Under the pieces are notes generated by a model. The model saw only the letters and a program-made list of their open reading frames with translations, made no database searches and was not told the origin of the DNA. A stretch of 64,000 nucleotides of DNA. Source: Lysobacter sp. KIS68-7 (lineage in GTDB: Bacteria; Pseudomonadota; Gammaproteobacteria; Xanthomonadales; Xanthomonadaceae). The number at the start of each line of letters is the position of its first letter. Position 1 is the first letter of the stretch. Both the position numbers and the translations under genes were made by a program. This document shows positions 37,422-46,560 of the stretch, piece after piece. The stretch spans positions 2,417,001 to 2,481,000 of the forward strand of contig NZ_CP089925.1 in assembly GCF_021284745.1 (NCBI RefSeq). Reading direction: 5' to 3'.

Positions 37422-38452
37422 CGGACGAGTCCTTGCGGCAGTTGCATCGTGATGCAGTGGAGGCTGCCGTTCTGCCAGATCAGCGGGCGGCACGGCACCT
37501 GCACCACGTCGCGGCCGGGGAAGGCTTTTTCAAGCACGTTCGCAGCGGCGCCGTCGGCGGCGTCGCCGTAGGCGGGCATGAGCACCGCGCCATCGACGAT
37601 CAGGAAGTTGGCGTAGGACGCTGCGAGCCGGCGGCCGTCGTCGACGATGGGCTCGGCCCACGGCAACGGATGCAAGGTGTAGGGCTTGCCGTCTTTCGTG
37701 CGCAACGCGGCGATCTCGTCGCCCATCGCGCGCAGTTCTGCGTAATGCGTATCCGACGGATCGTCGCAGGCCTGGAAGACGATGGCGTCGTTCGGCGCAA
37801 AGCGGGCGAGGGTGTCGACGTGCGCGTCGGTGTCGTCGCCTTCGAGATACCCGTGGTCGAGCCACAACACGCGATCCTGCACGAGCCAGTCGGCCAGGCG
37901 CGAAGAGAGCGTGTCGCGATCGAGCGCGGGATGGCGTTCGCTCAGGCACTGCCACGTGGTGAGCAGGGTGCCCGCGCCGTCGGTGTCGATCGCGCCGCCC
38001 TCGAGGGCGAAGTTCATCGGCGCGCGTTCGGCGCGTTCGAACAGGCCATGTTCGAACAGGCGCGAAATCAGTTCGTCGTCGCGGCTGGCTTCGAACTTGC
38101 CGCCCCAGCCGGTGAAGCGGAAATCCATCAGGCGGAAACCATCGCCGTCGCGCAGCGTGATCGGACCGGAATCGCGCAGCCAGGTGTCGTCGTATTCGAC
38201 TTCGATGAAGCGAACGCGCGACAGGTCCACGCGCGCCGAGCGCAAGCGCGCTTCGGCATACGTCTGCAGGTCTTCGTCGGCCACGCACACCACCACGCGC
38301 GTGTAGCGCACGAGCGCGGCGATCAGCGCGATGTAGGTTTCCTCGACCTCACCCAGGCGCTCGGCCCAGTCGGTGTGCTCGTGCGGCCAAGCGATCAGGA
38401 CCGCGGACTGGGGTTCCCATTCCGCGGGAAAGCGAATTGCATTTTCGGGCAT
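37418..38452 (-). CDS. aguA: Agmatine deiminase
   Basis: 344 residues from ATG at 38450-38452. Guanidino-group-modifying enzyme family (PF04371): PAEWEPQSAVLIAWPHEHTDW at the N-terminus is split by the substrate Trp/Asp region, DDTWLRDSGP holds active-site Asp, EGGAIDTDGAGTLL follows, HGYLEGDDTDAHVD has the catalytic His, and the catalytic Cys lies in GSLHCITMQ near the C-terminus. It converts agmatine to N-carbamoylputrescine, the substrate of AguB. Its ATG overlaps the stop of the upstream 124-residue protein by one base. Confidence 0.96.
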   Translation of the reverse strand: MPENAIRFPAEWEPQSAVLIAWPHEHTDWAERLGEVEETYIALIAALVRYTRVVVCVADEDLQTYAEARLRSARVDLSRVRFIEVEYDDTWLRDSGPITLRDGDGFRLMDFRFTGWGGKFEASRDDELISRLFEHGLFERAERAPMNFALEGGAIDTDGAGTLLTTWQCLSERHPALDRDTLSSRLADWLVQDRVLWLDHGYLEGDDTDAHVDTLARFAPNDAIVFQACDDPSDTHYAELRAMGDEIAALRTKDGKPYTLHPLPWAEPIVDDGRRLAASYANFLIVDGAVLMPAYGDAADGAAANVLEKAFPGRDVVQVPCRPLIWQNGSLHCITMQLPQGLVR

Positions 38453-38826
38453 CAGCGGATGGCGGGCTTGGGCCCGACTTCGTTGGCGTCGGCCTTGTTG
38501 GCGACGGCGTCGATGACGCGGCTCTTCTCGAAGTAGACGGTGAAGGCCGGGTAGGTCCAGCGGTTGATCGTCGGCCACGCGCGCTTCTGGCCGCCGCGCG
38601 GGTCCTGCTTGGCGGCCGGAGCGCCGAACTTGGCTTCGACTTCCTGCATCGACATCCCGCGGGCCGGCATGGCGGCCGTGTTTTCCTGCTGCACGCGCTG
38701 GATCAGGAGGGTGTCACCCTCGGTGACGCGCTGGCTCTGGTCGGCGGCAGGCGCGGCGTCCTGCGCGAAGGCCGCGCCGGAAGCCAGGAGGACGAACGTA
38801 GCGACCGCGGCAATGCGAAGGTTCAT
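38452..38826 (-). CDS. Exported protein of unknown function upstream of aguA
   Basis: 124 residues from ATG at 38824-38826, with signal peptide ending in GAAFA (about residue 20). The mature part carries ARGMSMQEVEAKFGAP, a short pattern like that in SmpA/OmlA (BamE) type proteins, then PTINRWTYPAFTVYFEKSRVIDAV. That pattern, in which a Gly-x-Pro follows a helix and a W-Y-x-F-x-V-x-F strand comes next, suggests a BamE-like small fold. It is translationally coupled to aguA by a one-base overlap, although a link to polyamines is not evident. Confidence 0.75.
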   Translation of the reverse strand: MNLRIAAVATFVLLASGAAFAQDAAPAADQSQRVTEGDTLLIQRVQQENTAAMPARGMSMQEVEAKFGAPAAKQDPRGGQKRAWPTINRWTYPAFTVYFEKSRVIDAVANKADANEVGPKPAIR

Positions 38827-38923
38827 GACCATGCTCCCCGTGAAAGTCGGCGGGATTGTAAGCACAAGCACGTAGGGGCGGGGATGACGCGTGCGTCACT
38901 GTTCCGCAACCCCGGAAACGCGA

Positions 38924-38943
38924 AAGCCGCCTTTCGGCGGCTT
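38924..38943. terminator. Hairpin terminator of rpmJ
   Basis: AAGCCGCC-TTTC-GGCGGCTT, an 8-bp perfect stem 38 bases past the rpmJ stop on the minus strand, followed there by TTTCGCG. The A/T ends let it form on either strand, so it also separates rpmJ from the next minus-strand gene. Confidence 0.65.
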
Positions 38944-38981
38944 CCGTGGCAACAAGTCGCCGCGCTGGCGCGGCACCCGGC

Positions 38982-39107
38982 TTAGCGCTGGCGCGCCTTG
39001 AAACGCGGGTTGGACTTGCAGATCACGAAGACCTTGCCACGACGGCGGACCACCTTGCAGTCGCGGTGACGGGCCTTCGCCGACTTCAGGGAGGACAGGA
39101 CCTTCAT
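38982..39107 (-). CDS. rpmJ: Ribosomal protein L36, zinc-free type
   Basis: 41 residues, too short for most gene finders to score well but unmistakable: [20 protein letters not shown] begins it and [14 protein letters not shown] ends it. The four zinc ligands of the C+ form (C-x2-C...C-x4-H) are not all present, since only two Cys remain, so this is the C-minus form. It belongs to the large ribosomal subunit. It has its own terminator and is divergent from cmk, 123 bases away. A TACGAT -10-like box (minus strand, 39127-39132) precedes it. Confidence 0.96.
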   Translation of the reverse strand: MKVLSSLKSAKARHRDCKVVRRRGKVFVICKSNPRFKARQR

Positions 39108-39216
39108 GACAGAACCTCGGCAACGAATCGTATGGACGGGATGCGGAATCGACATGGACCCCGCGCGAAGCCCGACATTCTGCCGCCTTTCCCTCGGCGG
39201 CTCAAGTGCTTGCACG

Positions 39217-39222
39217 TACAAT
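39217..39222 (+). promoter_or_regulatory. -10 box giving a probable leaderless cmk message
   Basis: TACAAT ends eight bases before the cmk ATG, with no Shine-Dalgarno sequence between. The upstream half of the 123-base region serves rpmJ on the other strand. Confidence 0.4.
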
Positions 39223-39230
39223 CGACCGCC

Positions 39231-39908
39231 ATGACCCAAGACAACGTTCCCGTCCTCACCATCGATGGCCCCTCGGGCTCCGGCAAGGGGACCATCACCC
39301 GCCTGGTCGCCCAGCGACTGGGCTGGCATTACCTCGATTCCGGCGCACTGTACCGGGCCGTCGGCATCGCCGCCGGCTGGGCCGACCTCGACCTGTCCGA
39401 CGCCTCGGCGTTGGTGCGCTGCACCTTCGATACCGACATCGACTTCCAGGAAGACCACGGCGGCGAGCCCCGCATCATCGTGAACGGGCTCGATGCCACC
39501 GACGAGCTGCGGACCGAAACGGCCGGTGCGGCCGCCTCGGCCATCGCCGCGATCCCCGAAGTTCGCGCCGCCCTGCGGGACCGCCAGCGCGCCTACCGTC
39601 GTCCGCCGGGCCTGGTGGCCGACGGCCGGGACATGGGGACCGTCATTTTCCCCGACGCCGCTTACAAGGTCTTCCTGACCGCCAGTGCCGAAGAAAGGGC
39701 CGAAAGGCGCTATAAGCAGTTGAGCGAAAAAGGAGTTTCCGTTACATTGCCCGGTCTGTTGCGCGAGATCCTCGCCCGCGACGCCCGCGATGCGAACCGG
39801 GCGGTGGCGCCTTTGCGGCCGGCCGATGACGCCGTCCGCATCGATACCACCGGTCTTCCGATCGATGCGGTCGTGGCTCGGGTGCTGGCGTTGATGCCGG
39901 CCCGCTGA
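39231..39908 (+). CDS. cmk: Cytidylate kinase
   Basis: 225 residues. The P-loop GPSGSGKGT (about 13-21), the [11 protein letters not shown] nucleotide-binding segment, [15 protein letters not shown] with the CMP-binding Arg-Asp, and [12 protein letters not shown] lid are all characteristic. It phosphorylates CMP and dCMP. It is first in the classic cmk-rpsA-ihfB order. A strong promoter for rpsA lies inside its 3' part. Its message may be leaderless. Confidence 0.97.
   Translation: MTQDNVPVLTIDGPSGSGKGTITRLVAQRLGWHYLDSGALYRAVGIAAGWADLDLSDASALVRCTFDTDIDFQEDHGGEPRIIVNGLDATDELRTETAGAAASAIAAIPEVRAALRDRQRAYRRPPGLVADGRDMGTVIFPDAAYKVFLTASAEERAERRYKQLSEKGVSVTLPGLLREILARDARDANRAVAPLRPADDAVRIDTTGLPIDAVVARVLALMPAR
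39720..39748 (+). promoter_or_regulatory. Sigma-70-type promoter inside cmk, probably for rpsA
   Basis: TTGAGC, exactly 17 bases, then TACATT. The stretch is AT-rich compared with the surrounding coding sequence. Transcription would start near 39755, about 265 bases before rpsA. In E. coli, rpsA also has a promoter inside cmk, so the layout is conserved. Confidence 0.6.
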
Positions 39909-40019
39909 GCGCGGAACGCGCGCACCAGGACAACTGCCTGACCGTCAATCGACGGGAAAGGTTCCATCCCTCCAACCCCCTGGCGCTTCATCCCGGAGCA
40001 GCCACCTGAGAATCTCCCA

Positions 40020-41717
40020 ATGTCCGCTGCAATGACCGAATCTTTTGCCGAACTGTTTGAACAGAGCCAGGCGAACCTCGCCAAGCTCAAGCCCGGCGCC
40101 ATCGTCACGGGCGTCGTCGTCGAGGTCCGCTCCGACGTCGTCGTGATCAACGCTGGCCTCAAGTCCGAAGGCATCGTGCCGATCGAACAGTTCCGCAACG
40201 ACGCCGGCGAGATCGACGTGGGCGTGGGCGACGAAGTGAAGGTCGCCCTCGACTCGCTCGAGAACGGCTTCGGCGAAACCGTGCTGTCCCGCGAAAAGGC
40301 CAAGCGCGCGATGGTGTGGGACGAACTCGAGCAGGCGCTCGAGAAGAACGAAACGATCACCGGCCGCATCAGCGGCAAGGTCAAGGGCGGTTTCACCGTC
40401 GACATCAAGGACGTCCGCGCGTTCCTGCCGGGTTCCCTGGTCGACGTGCGCCCGGTCCGCGACCCGGTGTACCTCGAGGGCAAGGAGCTCGAGTTCAAGC
40501 TCATCAAGCTCGATCGCAAGCGCAACAATGTCGTCGTCTCCCGCCGTGCGGTGGTCGAGAGCGAGCATTCGGAAGAGCGCGAGCAGCTGCTCGAGAAGCT
40601 GGTCGAGGGCGCGGTGCTCAAGGGCGTCGTCAAGAACCTCACCGACTACGGCGCGTTCGTGGACCTCGGCGGCATCGACGGCCTGCTGCACATCACCGAC
40701 ATGGCGTGGAAGCGCGTGCGTCATCCGAGCGAAGTGGTCGAAGTCGGCCAGGAGCTCGACGTCCGCGTGCTCAAGTACGACCGCGAGCGCAACCGCGTCA
40801 GCCTCGGCCTGAAGCAGCTGGGCGAGGATCCGTGGGACAACATCGCCCGCCGTTACCCGGCCAACACCCGCGTGTTCGGCAAGGTCTCCAACGTCACCGA
40901 TTACGGCGCGTTCGTCGAAATCGAGCCGGGCGTCGAAGGCCTGGTCCACGTGTCCGAAATGGACTGGACCAACAAGAACGTCAACCCGTCGAAGGTGGTG
41001 CAGGTCGGCGACGAAGTGCAGGTCATGGTGCTCGATGTTGATGAAGAGCGCCGCCGCATCTCGCTCGGCATGAAGCAGGTCACCAGCAATCCGTGGGAGA
41101 CCTTCGCCGCGATCCACAAGAAGGGCGACAAGGTGTCGGGCCAGATCAAGTCGATCACCGACTTCGGCATCTTCATCGGCCTGGACGGCGGCATCGATGG
41201 CCTGATCCACCTGTCGGACATCAGCTGGAACTCCACCGGCGAAGACGTGGCGCGCAACTACAAGAAGGGCGACACGCTGGAAGCCGTGGTCCTGGCCGTC
41301 GATCCGGAGCGCGAGCGCATCTCGCTCGGCGTCAAGCAGCTCGAGCAGGATCCCTTCGGCCAGTACATGGCCTCGAACCCGAAGGGCTCGAAGGTCAAGG
41401 GCACCGTCAAGGAAGTCGACGCCAAGGGTGCGACGATCGACCTCGGCGACGGCGTCGAAGGCTACGTCTCCGCGCGCGACATCTCGCATGACCGCATCGA
41501 CGACGCGTCGCAGCACCTCAAGGTGGGCGACCAGGTCGAAGCCAAGTTCATCGGCATGGACCGCAAGGGCCGCACGCTGCAGCTGTCGATCAAGGCGAAG
41601 GACGAGGCGGACACCGCCGAAGCCCTGGCCGAGTACAACAAGTCGTCGGATGCCGCCAGCGGCACGACGAAGCTTGGTGCGCTGCTGCGCGAGCAGCTGA
41701 ACAACAAGTCCGAGTAA
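40020..41717 (+). CDS. rpsA: Ribosomal protein S1
   Basis: 565 residues with six S1 (OB-fold) repeats, each with GxVxxxxxxGxxVxxxxxxGxxxxx patterns such as [20 protein letters not shown], and the linker VSRRAVVE. S1 brings mRNA to the 30S subunit. The start is either ATG 40020 or ATG 40032; the latter gives [12 protein letters not shown], which matches other S1 proteins and may be the true start. As in other S1 genes no strong Shine-Dalgarno site is visible. A 111-base leader separates it from cmk and may support autoregulation. Confidence 0.98.
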   Translation: MSAAMTESFAELFEQSQANLAKLKPGAIVTGVVVEVRSDVVVINAGLKSEGIVPIEQFRNDAGEIDVGVGDEVKVALDSLENGFGETVLSREKAKRAMVWDELEQALEKNETITGRISGKVKGGFTVDIKDVRAFLPGSLVDVRPVRDPVYLEGKELEFKLIKLDRKRNNVVVSRRAVVESEHSEEREQLLEKLVEGAVLKGVVKNLTDYGAFVDLGGIDGLLHITDMAWKRVRHPSEVVEVGQELDVRVLKYDRERNRVSLGLKQLGEDPWDNIARRYPANTRVFGKVSNVTDYGAFVEIEPGVEGLVHVSEMDWTNKNVNPSKVVQVGDEVQVMVLDVDEERRRISLGMKQVTSNPWETFAAIHKKGDKVSGQIKSITDFGIFIGLDGGIDGLIHLSDISWNSTGEDVARNYKKGDTLEAVVLAVDPERERISLGVKQLEQDPFGQYMASNPKGSKVKGTVKEVDAKGATIDLGDGVEGYVSARDISHDRIDDASQHLKVGDQVEAKFIGMDRKGRTLQLSIKAKDEADTAEALAEYNKSSDAASGTTKLGALLREQLNNKSE

Positions 41718-41730
41718 GCAACACCCGCGT

Positions 41731-41757
41731 CGGCGGCCCGGCAACCCCGGGCCGCCG
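41731..41757 (+). terminator. Strong hairpin between rpsA and ihfB
   Basis: A perfect 11-bp stem, CGGCGGCCCGG with loop CAACC and CCGGGCCGCCG, 14 bases after the rpsA stop. It has no T run, so partial termination or mRNA 3'-end protection is more likely than full termination, which would allow a lower level of ihfB than rpsA. Confidence 0.5.
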
Positions 41758-41813
41758 AACGCAAGCCACGAATACCTGTGCACGTCCCGCAAGCGACCGA
41801 CGAGCCGCCCCGC

Positions 41814-42116
41814 ATGACCAAGTCCGAACTGATCGAGATCCTTTCCGCGCGCCAGGGCCACCTGAAGGCGGACGACGTCGATCTCGCAGTGAAGTCCTTG
41901 CTCGAGATGATGGGCGCTTCCCTGTCGGGGGGCGAACGCATCGAAATCCGCGGCTTCGGCAGCTTCTCGCTGCACTACCGGCCGCCGCGCCTGGGCCGCA
42001 ATCCCAAGACGGGCGATTCCGTCGCGCTGCCCGGCAAGCACGTTCCGCACTTCAAGCCAGGCAAGGAACTCCGCGAACGCGTGAGCAGCGTCGTTCCGGT
42101 CGAACCGGATGCCTGA
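41814..42116 (+). CDS. ihfB: Integration host factor subunit beta
   Basis: 100 residues from ATG at 41814 ([17 protein letters not shown]). The DNABII signature [23 protein letters not shown] is present (the arm with Pro that intercalates into DNA), with [16 protein letters not shown]. It forms a heterodimer with IhfA, bends DNA and supports recombination and transcription. The position after rpsA confirms the beta rather than the HU or alpha subunit. An in-frame ATG would add 12 residues upstream but does not match the family. Confidence 0.97.
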   Translation: MTKSELIEILSARQGHLKADDVDLAVKSLLEMMGASLSGGERIEIRGFGSFSLHYRPPRLGRNPKTGDSVALPGKHVPHFKPGKELRERVSSVVPVEPDA

Positions 42117-42201
42117 CCCTCGGCTAAGCTGACGGCTCTCGTCCCGGACGCCTCGTCCCCGGACGACGATCCCTCCACCCGCGAAGGAGCCGCAGCGCCG
42201 A

Positions 42202-42471
42202 ATGATCCGCCCCCTTCGACTCCTCGTCGCCTTCGCTTGCCTTGCGGCCGGCATCGTCGTCGGTGCGCTCAATCCGCAGCGCGCGGTCCTCGACCTCGGG
42301 TTCACGCAGGTCCCGGTGGCGCTCGGCGTCCTCGTGCTCGTCGCGTTGTTGCTTGGCGTGCTGCTGGGCGGTCTCGCGCTTTCCGCGAGCGTCGTGCTGC
42401 CGTTGCGGCAGCGGCTGCGCCGCGCGGAACTCGACGTGCGCAATGCACGCCAACCCAAGGAAGGGCCCTGA
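42202..42471 (+). CDS. lapA: Lipopolysaccharide assembly protein A domain protein
   Basis: 89 residues with two transmembrane helices (about 4-21 and 37-63), and conserved LNPQRAVLDLGFTQVPVALGVLVLVALLLGVLLGG (split). It is the LapA/YciS family. In E. coli LapA and LapB are made from one operon, and LapB controls LpxC turnover and lipopolysaccharide synthesis. lapB begins three bases after the stop. A GCTAAGCT box at 42123-42130 is a possible -10. Confidence 0.92.
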   Translation: MIRPLRLLVAFACLAAGIVVGALNPQRAVLDLGFTQVPVALGVLVLVALLLGVLLGGLALSASVVLPLRQRLRRAELDVRNARQPKEGP

Positions 42472-42474
42472 CGC

Positions 42475-43656
42475 ATGCTGGCTGTCGTCGACCAATGGTT
42501 CTGGTTTTTCCTCCTGCTGCCGCTCGCCGCGGCCAGCGGTTGGCTCATCGGCCGCCGCGGTGGCGAACGCCATAGCGACACGCAGGTCAGCCGCCTGTCC
42601 ACCACCTACTTCCGCGGCCTGAACTACCTGCTCAACGAGCAGCCCGACAAGGCGATCGAAGTCTTCCTGCGCATCGCCGAGCTCGACAAGGACACTTTCG
42701 AAACGCAGGTCGCGCTGGGCCATCTGTTCCGTCGGCGCGGCGAAGTGGACCGCGCCATCCGCCTGCACCAGGCGCTGGTGCAGCGCGCCGACCTCAGCGA
42801 CCAGCAGAAGGTGCAGGCGTTGCTCGCGCTCGGCGAGGACTACATGCGCTCGGGCCTGCTCGATCGCGCCGAAACGGTCTTCAGCGACCTCGTGCGCCTG
42901 GACATGCGCGCGCCGCAGGCGCTCAAGCATCTCATCGGCATCTACCAGGCCGAACGCGACTGGGCGAAGGCGATCGAGAACGCCACGCGTTACGAAGAGA
43001 TCACTTCCGAACCGATGGGCAAGCTGGTGGCGCAGTTCGAGTGCGAACTGGCCGACCGGCATCGCGCCGCGAACGAAACGGAAGCGGCCCGCGCCTGCGT
43101 CGCGCGCGCCTACGAGGCCGATGCGAACTCCGTGCGTGCCGGCATCCTGGAAGGGCGCATCGAACTCGACGCAGGCAACGACGCCGCCGCGATCCGCGCT
43201 TTCGAACGCGTCGCGCGCATCGACCCCGATTACCTCCCCGAAATCCTGCCGCAGTTGCTGCCGTGCTACGACCGCGTCGGCGACAGCCCGGGCGCGCGCA
43301 GCTTCCTGGCCGAGATGATCGAGCACTACCGCGGCGTCGCACCGGTGCTCGCGCTGACGCAGATGGTCGAGTCGGATGAAGGCGTTCCCGCCGCGCGCAT
43401 GTACCTGGCGCAGCAACTGAAGGATCGTCCGTCGGTGCGCGGCGAGGCGGCGCTCATCGACCTCACGCTGGCCGAAGGCGGCGATCCGCTCGCGACCCTG
43501 CAGGACCTCAAGCACATCACCGACCAGTTGCTCGTGCGCAACCCGAGCTACCGCTGCAACCGCTGCGGGTTCGGCGCACGTGCGCACCACTGGCAATGCC
43601 CCAGCTGCAAGGAGTGGGGGTCGATCAAGCCGTTGCTCAACTACGCGGTGGTCTGA
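42475..43656 (+). CDS. lapB: Lipopolysaccharide assembly protein B
   Basis: 393 residues. An N-terminal membrane helix (about 8-25) anchors a cytoplasmic domain of TPR repeats (about 40-340), and the C-terminus has a rubredoxin-like metal knuckle: Cys361, Cys364, Cys375 and Cys378 (CNRCGF...CPSC). These three parts define LapB/YciM. It acts with FtsH to adjust LpxC and thereby lipopolysaccharide amount. It overlaps the glycosyltransferase gene downstream by one base (TGATG), placing LPS control next to lipid-linked sugar synthesis. Confidence 0.97.
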   Translation: MLAVVDQWFWFFLLLPLAAASGWLIGRRGGERHSDTQVSRLSTTYFRGLNYLLNEQPDKAIEVFLRIAELDKDTFETQVALGHLFRRRGEVDRAIRLHQALVQRADLSDQQKVQALLALGEDYMRSGLLDRAETVFSDLVRLDMRAPQALKHLIGIYQAERDWAKAIENATRYEEITSEPMGKLVAQFECELADRHRAANETEAARACVARAYEADANSVRAGILEGRIELDAGNDAAAIRAFERVARIDPDYLPEILPQLLPCYDRVGDSPGARSFLAEMIEHYRGVAPVLALTQMVESDEGVPAARMYLAQQLKDRPSVRGEAALIDLTLAEGGDPLATLQDLKHITDQLLVRNPSYRCNRCGFGARAHHWQCPSCKEWGSIKPLLNYAVV

Positions 43657-44639
43657 TGTTCGCCGCCTGGCTGGGCGTTTCGCTGGCGATCGGCGCGGGC
43701 GGAACCTGGCTCGCGCGTCGCTATGCGTTGCGGCATCAATTGCTGGACGCGCCGGGCGAACGTCGCGCGCACACGCAGCCCACGCCGCGGGGCGGGGGCG
43801 TGGGCATCGTCGTTGCGCTCCTGCTTGCAGGACTCTGGTTGTTGCGCGTCGTGCCCGATCCCGTCGCGATGGGCGCGATGCTTGCCGGTTTTGCGTTGGT
43901 CGCCCTCGTGGGCCTGGTCGACGACCATCGCCCCTTGTCGCCCTGGCTCCGGCTGGGGGTGCAGGCCATCGCGGCCGCGTTGCTCGCCTGTGCGATGTTC
44001 CGGCAGAGCCATGAACCTGGCCTCGCCCTTGCGGCATTCCTTCTGGCGATGACCCTGGCGAATGTCTGGAATTTCATGGACGGCATCAACGGCATCGCCG
44101 CGACGCAGGCGATCCTGGTCGCGTTGGCGATCGCAGTGCTGCAGGCCGGCGCCTGGTCGTGGTGGGCCTGGGCGCTGGTCGCCGCGACGCTCGGGTTCCT
44201 GCCCTTCAATTTCCCGAAGGCCCGCGTCTTCCTCGGCGACGTGGGGAGCGGGGCGCTGGGCTTCGCGCTGGCCGCGCTGCTGATGCAGGGGCTCATCGGC
44301 GCGCAGCCCATCCATTGGGTGCTGTGGGCCTTGCCGCCCTCGGCCTTCCTGATCGATGCGGCGCTGACACTGCTGGGTCGCATGCGCCGGGGCGAGCGAT
44401 GGTGGGAACCCCATGCGCTGCACGCGTACCAGAAGTGGGCGCAGCGCTGCGGGTCGCATGTGAAAGTCACCTGTACGTACGCTGCATGGACCCTGGTCGC
44501 GATCATCTTGATGAACGTGCTTGCGGCCGTGCCTATGAGAATATTTGCGGTGTTGGGTGTCGTCGCCTCGTGGTATATGACGGGGACAGGGATCTGGTTT
44601 CTGCTGCAGAAGCCTTCGGATAAAGGAGTACCGCGGTGA
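43656..44639 (+). CDS. Undecaprenyl-phosphate sugar-1-phosphate transferase (WecA/MraY superfamily)
   Basis: 327 residues and about ten transmembrane helices. Superfamily motifs are visible: PTPRGGGVGI (about 42-51), VDDHRPLSP (conserved Asp-Asp that binds Mg), NFMDGINGIA and FLGDVGSGALGF. This resembles WbpL/WecA, which start lipid-linked O-antigen or enterobacterial-type glycan synthesis by moving a HexNAc-1-phosphate onto undecaprenyl phosphate. Its exact sugar is unknown. The next gene, a dehydratase, starts 13 bases after the stop and could make the sugar nucleotide. Confidence 0.93.
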   Translation: MFAAWLGVSLAIGAGGTWLARRYALRHQLLDAPGERRAHTQPTPRGGGVGIVVALLLAGLWLLRVVPDPVAMGAMLAGFALVALVGLVDDHRPLSPWLRLGVQAIAAALLACAMFRQSHEPGLALAAFLLAMTLANVWNFMDGINGIAATQAILVALAIAVLQAGAWSWWAWALVAATLGFLPFNFPKARVFLGDVGSGALGFALAALLMQGLIGAQPIHWVLWALPPSAFLIDAALTLLGRMRRGERWWEPHALHAYQKWAQRCGSHVKVTCTYAAWTLVAIILMNVLAAVPMRIFAVLGVVASWYMTGTGIWFLLQKPSDKGVPR

Positions 44640-44652
44640 AGGAATGCACCGT

Positions 44653-46560
44653 ATGACGGCTTGGCGCCAGCGATGGGCGTCCGCGCTTCCGCGCACCGCT
44701 GTCATCCTCCATGACCTCGCCATGGTCTGGCTGGCATGGAATGGCCTGCGCCTGATGCGCTATGGCCTGGCCGGCACGCCTGCCAACCTTCCGCCGTTGT
44801 GGTCCACGGAAACCTTCGTCGTGCTCGCCGCGCAAGCGCTCGTGTTGTGGCGCGTGGGCCTGTATCGCGGCTTGTGGCGCTTCGCGAGCGTGCCGGACCT
44901 GGTGAACCTGGCGAAGGCCGGGTTGTTCGGCGTCATCGCGATCGGACTCGGGCTGTTCGTCTACAACCGCCTCGACGAAGTCCCGCGCACTGTCCTGTTG
45001 CTCTATCCCTTCGCGCTGGTCGGCCTGCTCGGTGCGCCGCGCTTGCTGTATCGCGCCTGGAAGGAACACACGCTCGCGCGCAGCCACAGCGCCGCCGTGC
45101 GCGTGCTGATCCTCGGCGCCGGTCGCGCCGGCGAAGCGCTGGTGCGCGACCTGCGTCGCACCGGTGCCTACGAACCCGTGGGCTTTCTCGACGACGCAGC
45201 GCAGCTGCGCGGCAGCAAGGTGCAGGGCGTGCCCGTGATCGGCCAGATCGCGGAAGTCGAAACCATCGCGCGCGAAACCGCAGCGCGGTTGCTCGTCATC
45301 GCGATGCCGTCGGTGCATGCGTCCTTGTTGCAGGCGGTGGTGGTCGCGTGCGAACGCACGGGCCTGCCGTTCCGGATGGTGCCGCGCCTGGACGACATGC
45401 TCGAAGGGCGCTCGCTGCCCGGCGAACTGAAGGAAGTCGCGATCGAAGACCTGCTGGGCCGCAGCCCGGTGATGCCCGACTGGAAGGCCATCCGCGGTTG
45501 GCTCGGCGGTCGTTCGGTGCTCGTCACCGGCGGCGGCGGTTCCATCGGTGCGGAGTTGTGCCGGCAGTGCGCGAAGCATGGCGCGCGCCGCGTGGCCGTG
45601 CTGGAGATCGACGAACTCGCGCTCACCACCACGATCGCGGAAATGCAGCGCGATTTCCCGGACCTGGAGATGGTCCCGGTGCTGGGCGATTGCGGAGATC
45701 CCGCGGTGATCGATTACGCGCTGCGCAAGGCCGAACCCGACGCGGTGTTCCATGCCGCGGCCTACAAGCAGGTGCCGCTGCTCGAAGACCAATTGCGCGA
45801 AGCCGTGCGCAACAATGTGCTCGCCACCGCGACCGTCGCGCATGCGTGCCGCGATCGCGGCGTGGGCACCTTCGTGCTCATCTCCACGGACAAGGCGGTG
45901 GATCCGGTCAACGTGCTCGGCGCCACCAAGCGCCTGGCCGAAATGGCGTGCCAGGCGCTGGCCGATCGTCGTTCGACGCGCTTCGTCACCGTGCGCTTCG
46001 GCAACGTGCTCGATTCGGCCGGCAGCGTCGTGCCGCTGTTCCGCGAACAGATCCGCAAGGGCGGCCCGGTCACGGTCACCGACCCGGAAGTCACGCGCTT
46101 CTTCATGACCATCCCCGAAGCCTGCCAGCTGATCCTGCAGGCCTCCGCGATCGGTTCGCACGAAGCGGTGTACACGCTCGACATGGGCGAGCCCGTCGCC
46201 ATCCGCCTGCTGGCCGAACAGATGATCCGCCTGGCCGGCAAGCAGCCGGGGCGCGACATCGCCATCGTCTACTCCGGCCTGCGCCCCGGCGAAAAACTGC
46301 ACGAGACACTCTTCCACGCCGACGAGCGCTACCGCCCGACGGTGCACCCGAAGATCCTGCAGGCCGAAGCCCGCGCCGTCTCGGCCGAAACCACGCATTC
46401 GGCCGTGGACAGCCTGCGGGAAGCGACCGCACGCTACGACCTGGTCGCCCTGGGCGAACTGCTGCGCGAAGCAGTGCCGGAATTCGCGCCTGCACCCTAC
46501 GTGCACGCCTCGCACGCCACCGTGGTCGCTTTCCCCGCCCGCAACGCGCGCAAGACCTGA
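44653..46560 (+). CDS. Nucleoside-diphosphate sugar epimerase/dehydratase, membrane-anchored (PglF/WbpM family)
   Basis: 635 residues from ATG at 44653, with GAAGGA nine bases upstream; ATG 44644 is an alternative with poorer spacing. Four N-terminal helices (about 10-125) are followed by a degenerate first Rossmann domain (LILGAGRAGEALVR) and a second complete one (SVLVTGGGGSIGAELCRQ). The catalytic segment is LISTDKAVDPVNVLGATKR, where TDK-x-A replaces the classic YxxxK; that is normal for this UDP-GlcNAc 4,6-dehydratase class. Product would be a 4-keto-6-deoxy HexNAc for surface glycan. galU starts one base before the stop. Confidence 0.94.
   Translation: MTAWRQRWASALPRTAVILHDLAMVWLAWNGLRLMRYGLAGTPANLPPLWSTETFVVLAAQALVLWRVGLYRGLWRFASVPDLVNLAKAGLFGVIAIGLGLFVYNRLDEVPRTVLLLYPFALVGLLGAPRLLYRAWKEHTLARSHSAAVRVLILGAGRAGEALVRDLRRTGAYEPVGFLDDAAQLRGSKVQGVPVIGQIAEVETIARETAARLLVIAMPSVHASLLQAVVVACERTGLPFRMVPRLDDMLEGRSLPGELKEVAIEDLLGRSPVMPDWKAIRGWLGGRSVLVTGGGGSIGAELCRQCAKHGARRVAVLEIDELALTTTIAEMQRDFPDLEMVPVLGDCGDPAVIDYALRKAEPDAVFHAAAYKQVPLLEDQLREAVRNNVLATATVAHACRDRGVGTFVLISTDKAVDPVNVLGATKRLAEMACQALADRRSTRFVTVRFGNVLDSAGSVVPLFREQIRKGGPVTVTDPEVTRFFMTIPEACQLILQASAIGSHEAVYTLDMGEPVAIRLLAEQMIRLAGKQPGRDIAIVYSGLRPGEKLHETLFHADERYRPTVHPKILQAEARAVSAETTHSAVDSLREATARYDLVALGELLREAVPEFAPAPYVHASHATVVAFPARNARKT

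Noticed and set aside
39108-39230. A Zur-type operator upstream of the zinc-free L36 gene.
   Set aside because: I could not find an AT-rich palindrome of that type in the 123-base interval, so zinc control is not claimed.
39945-42605. An 886-codon minus-strand frame opposite rpsA, ihfB and lapA.
   Set aside because: Antisense shadow with no known domain; all three plus-strand genes are strongly conserved.
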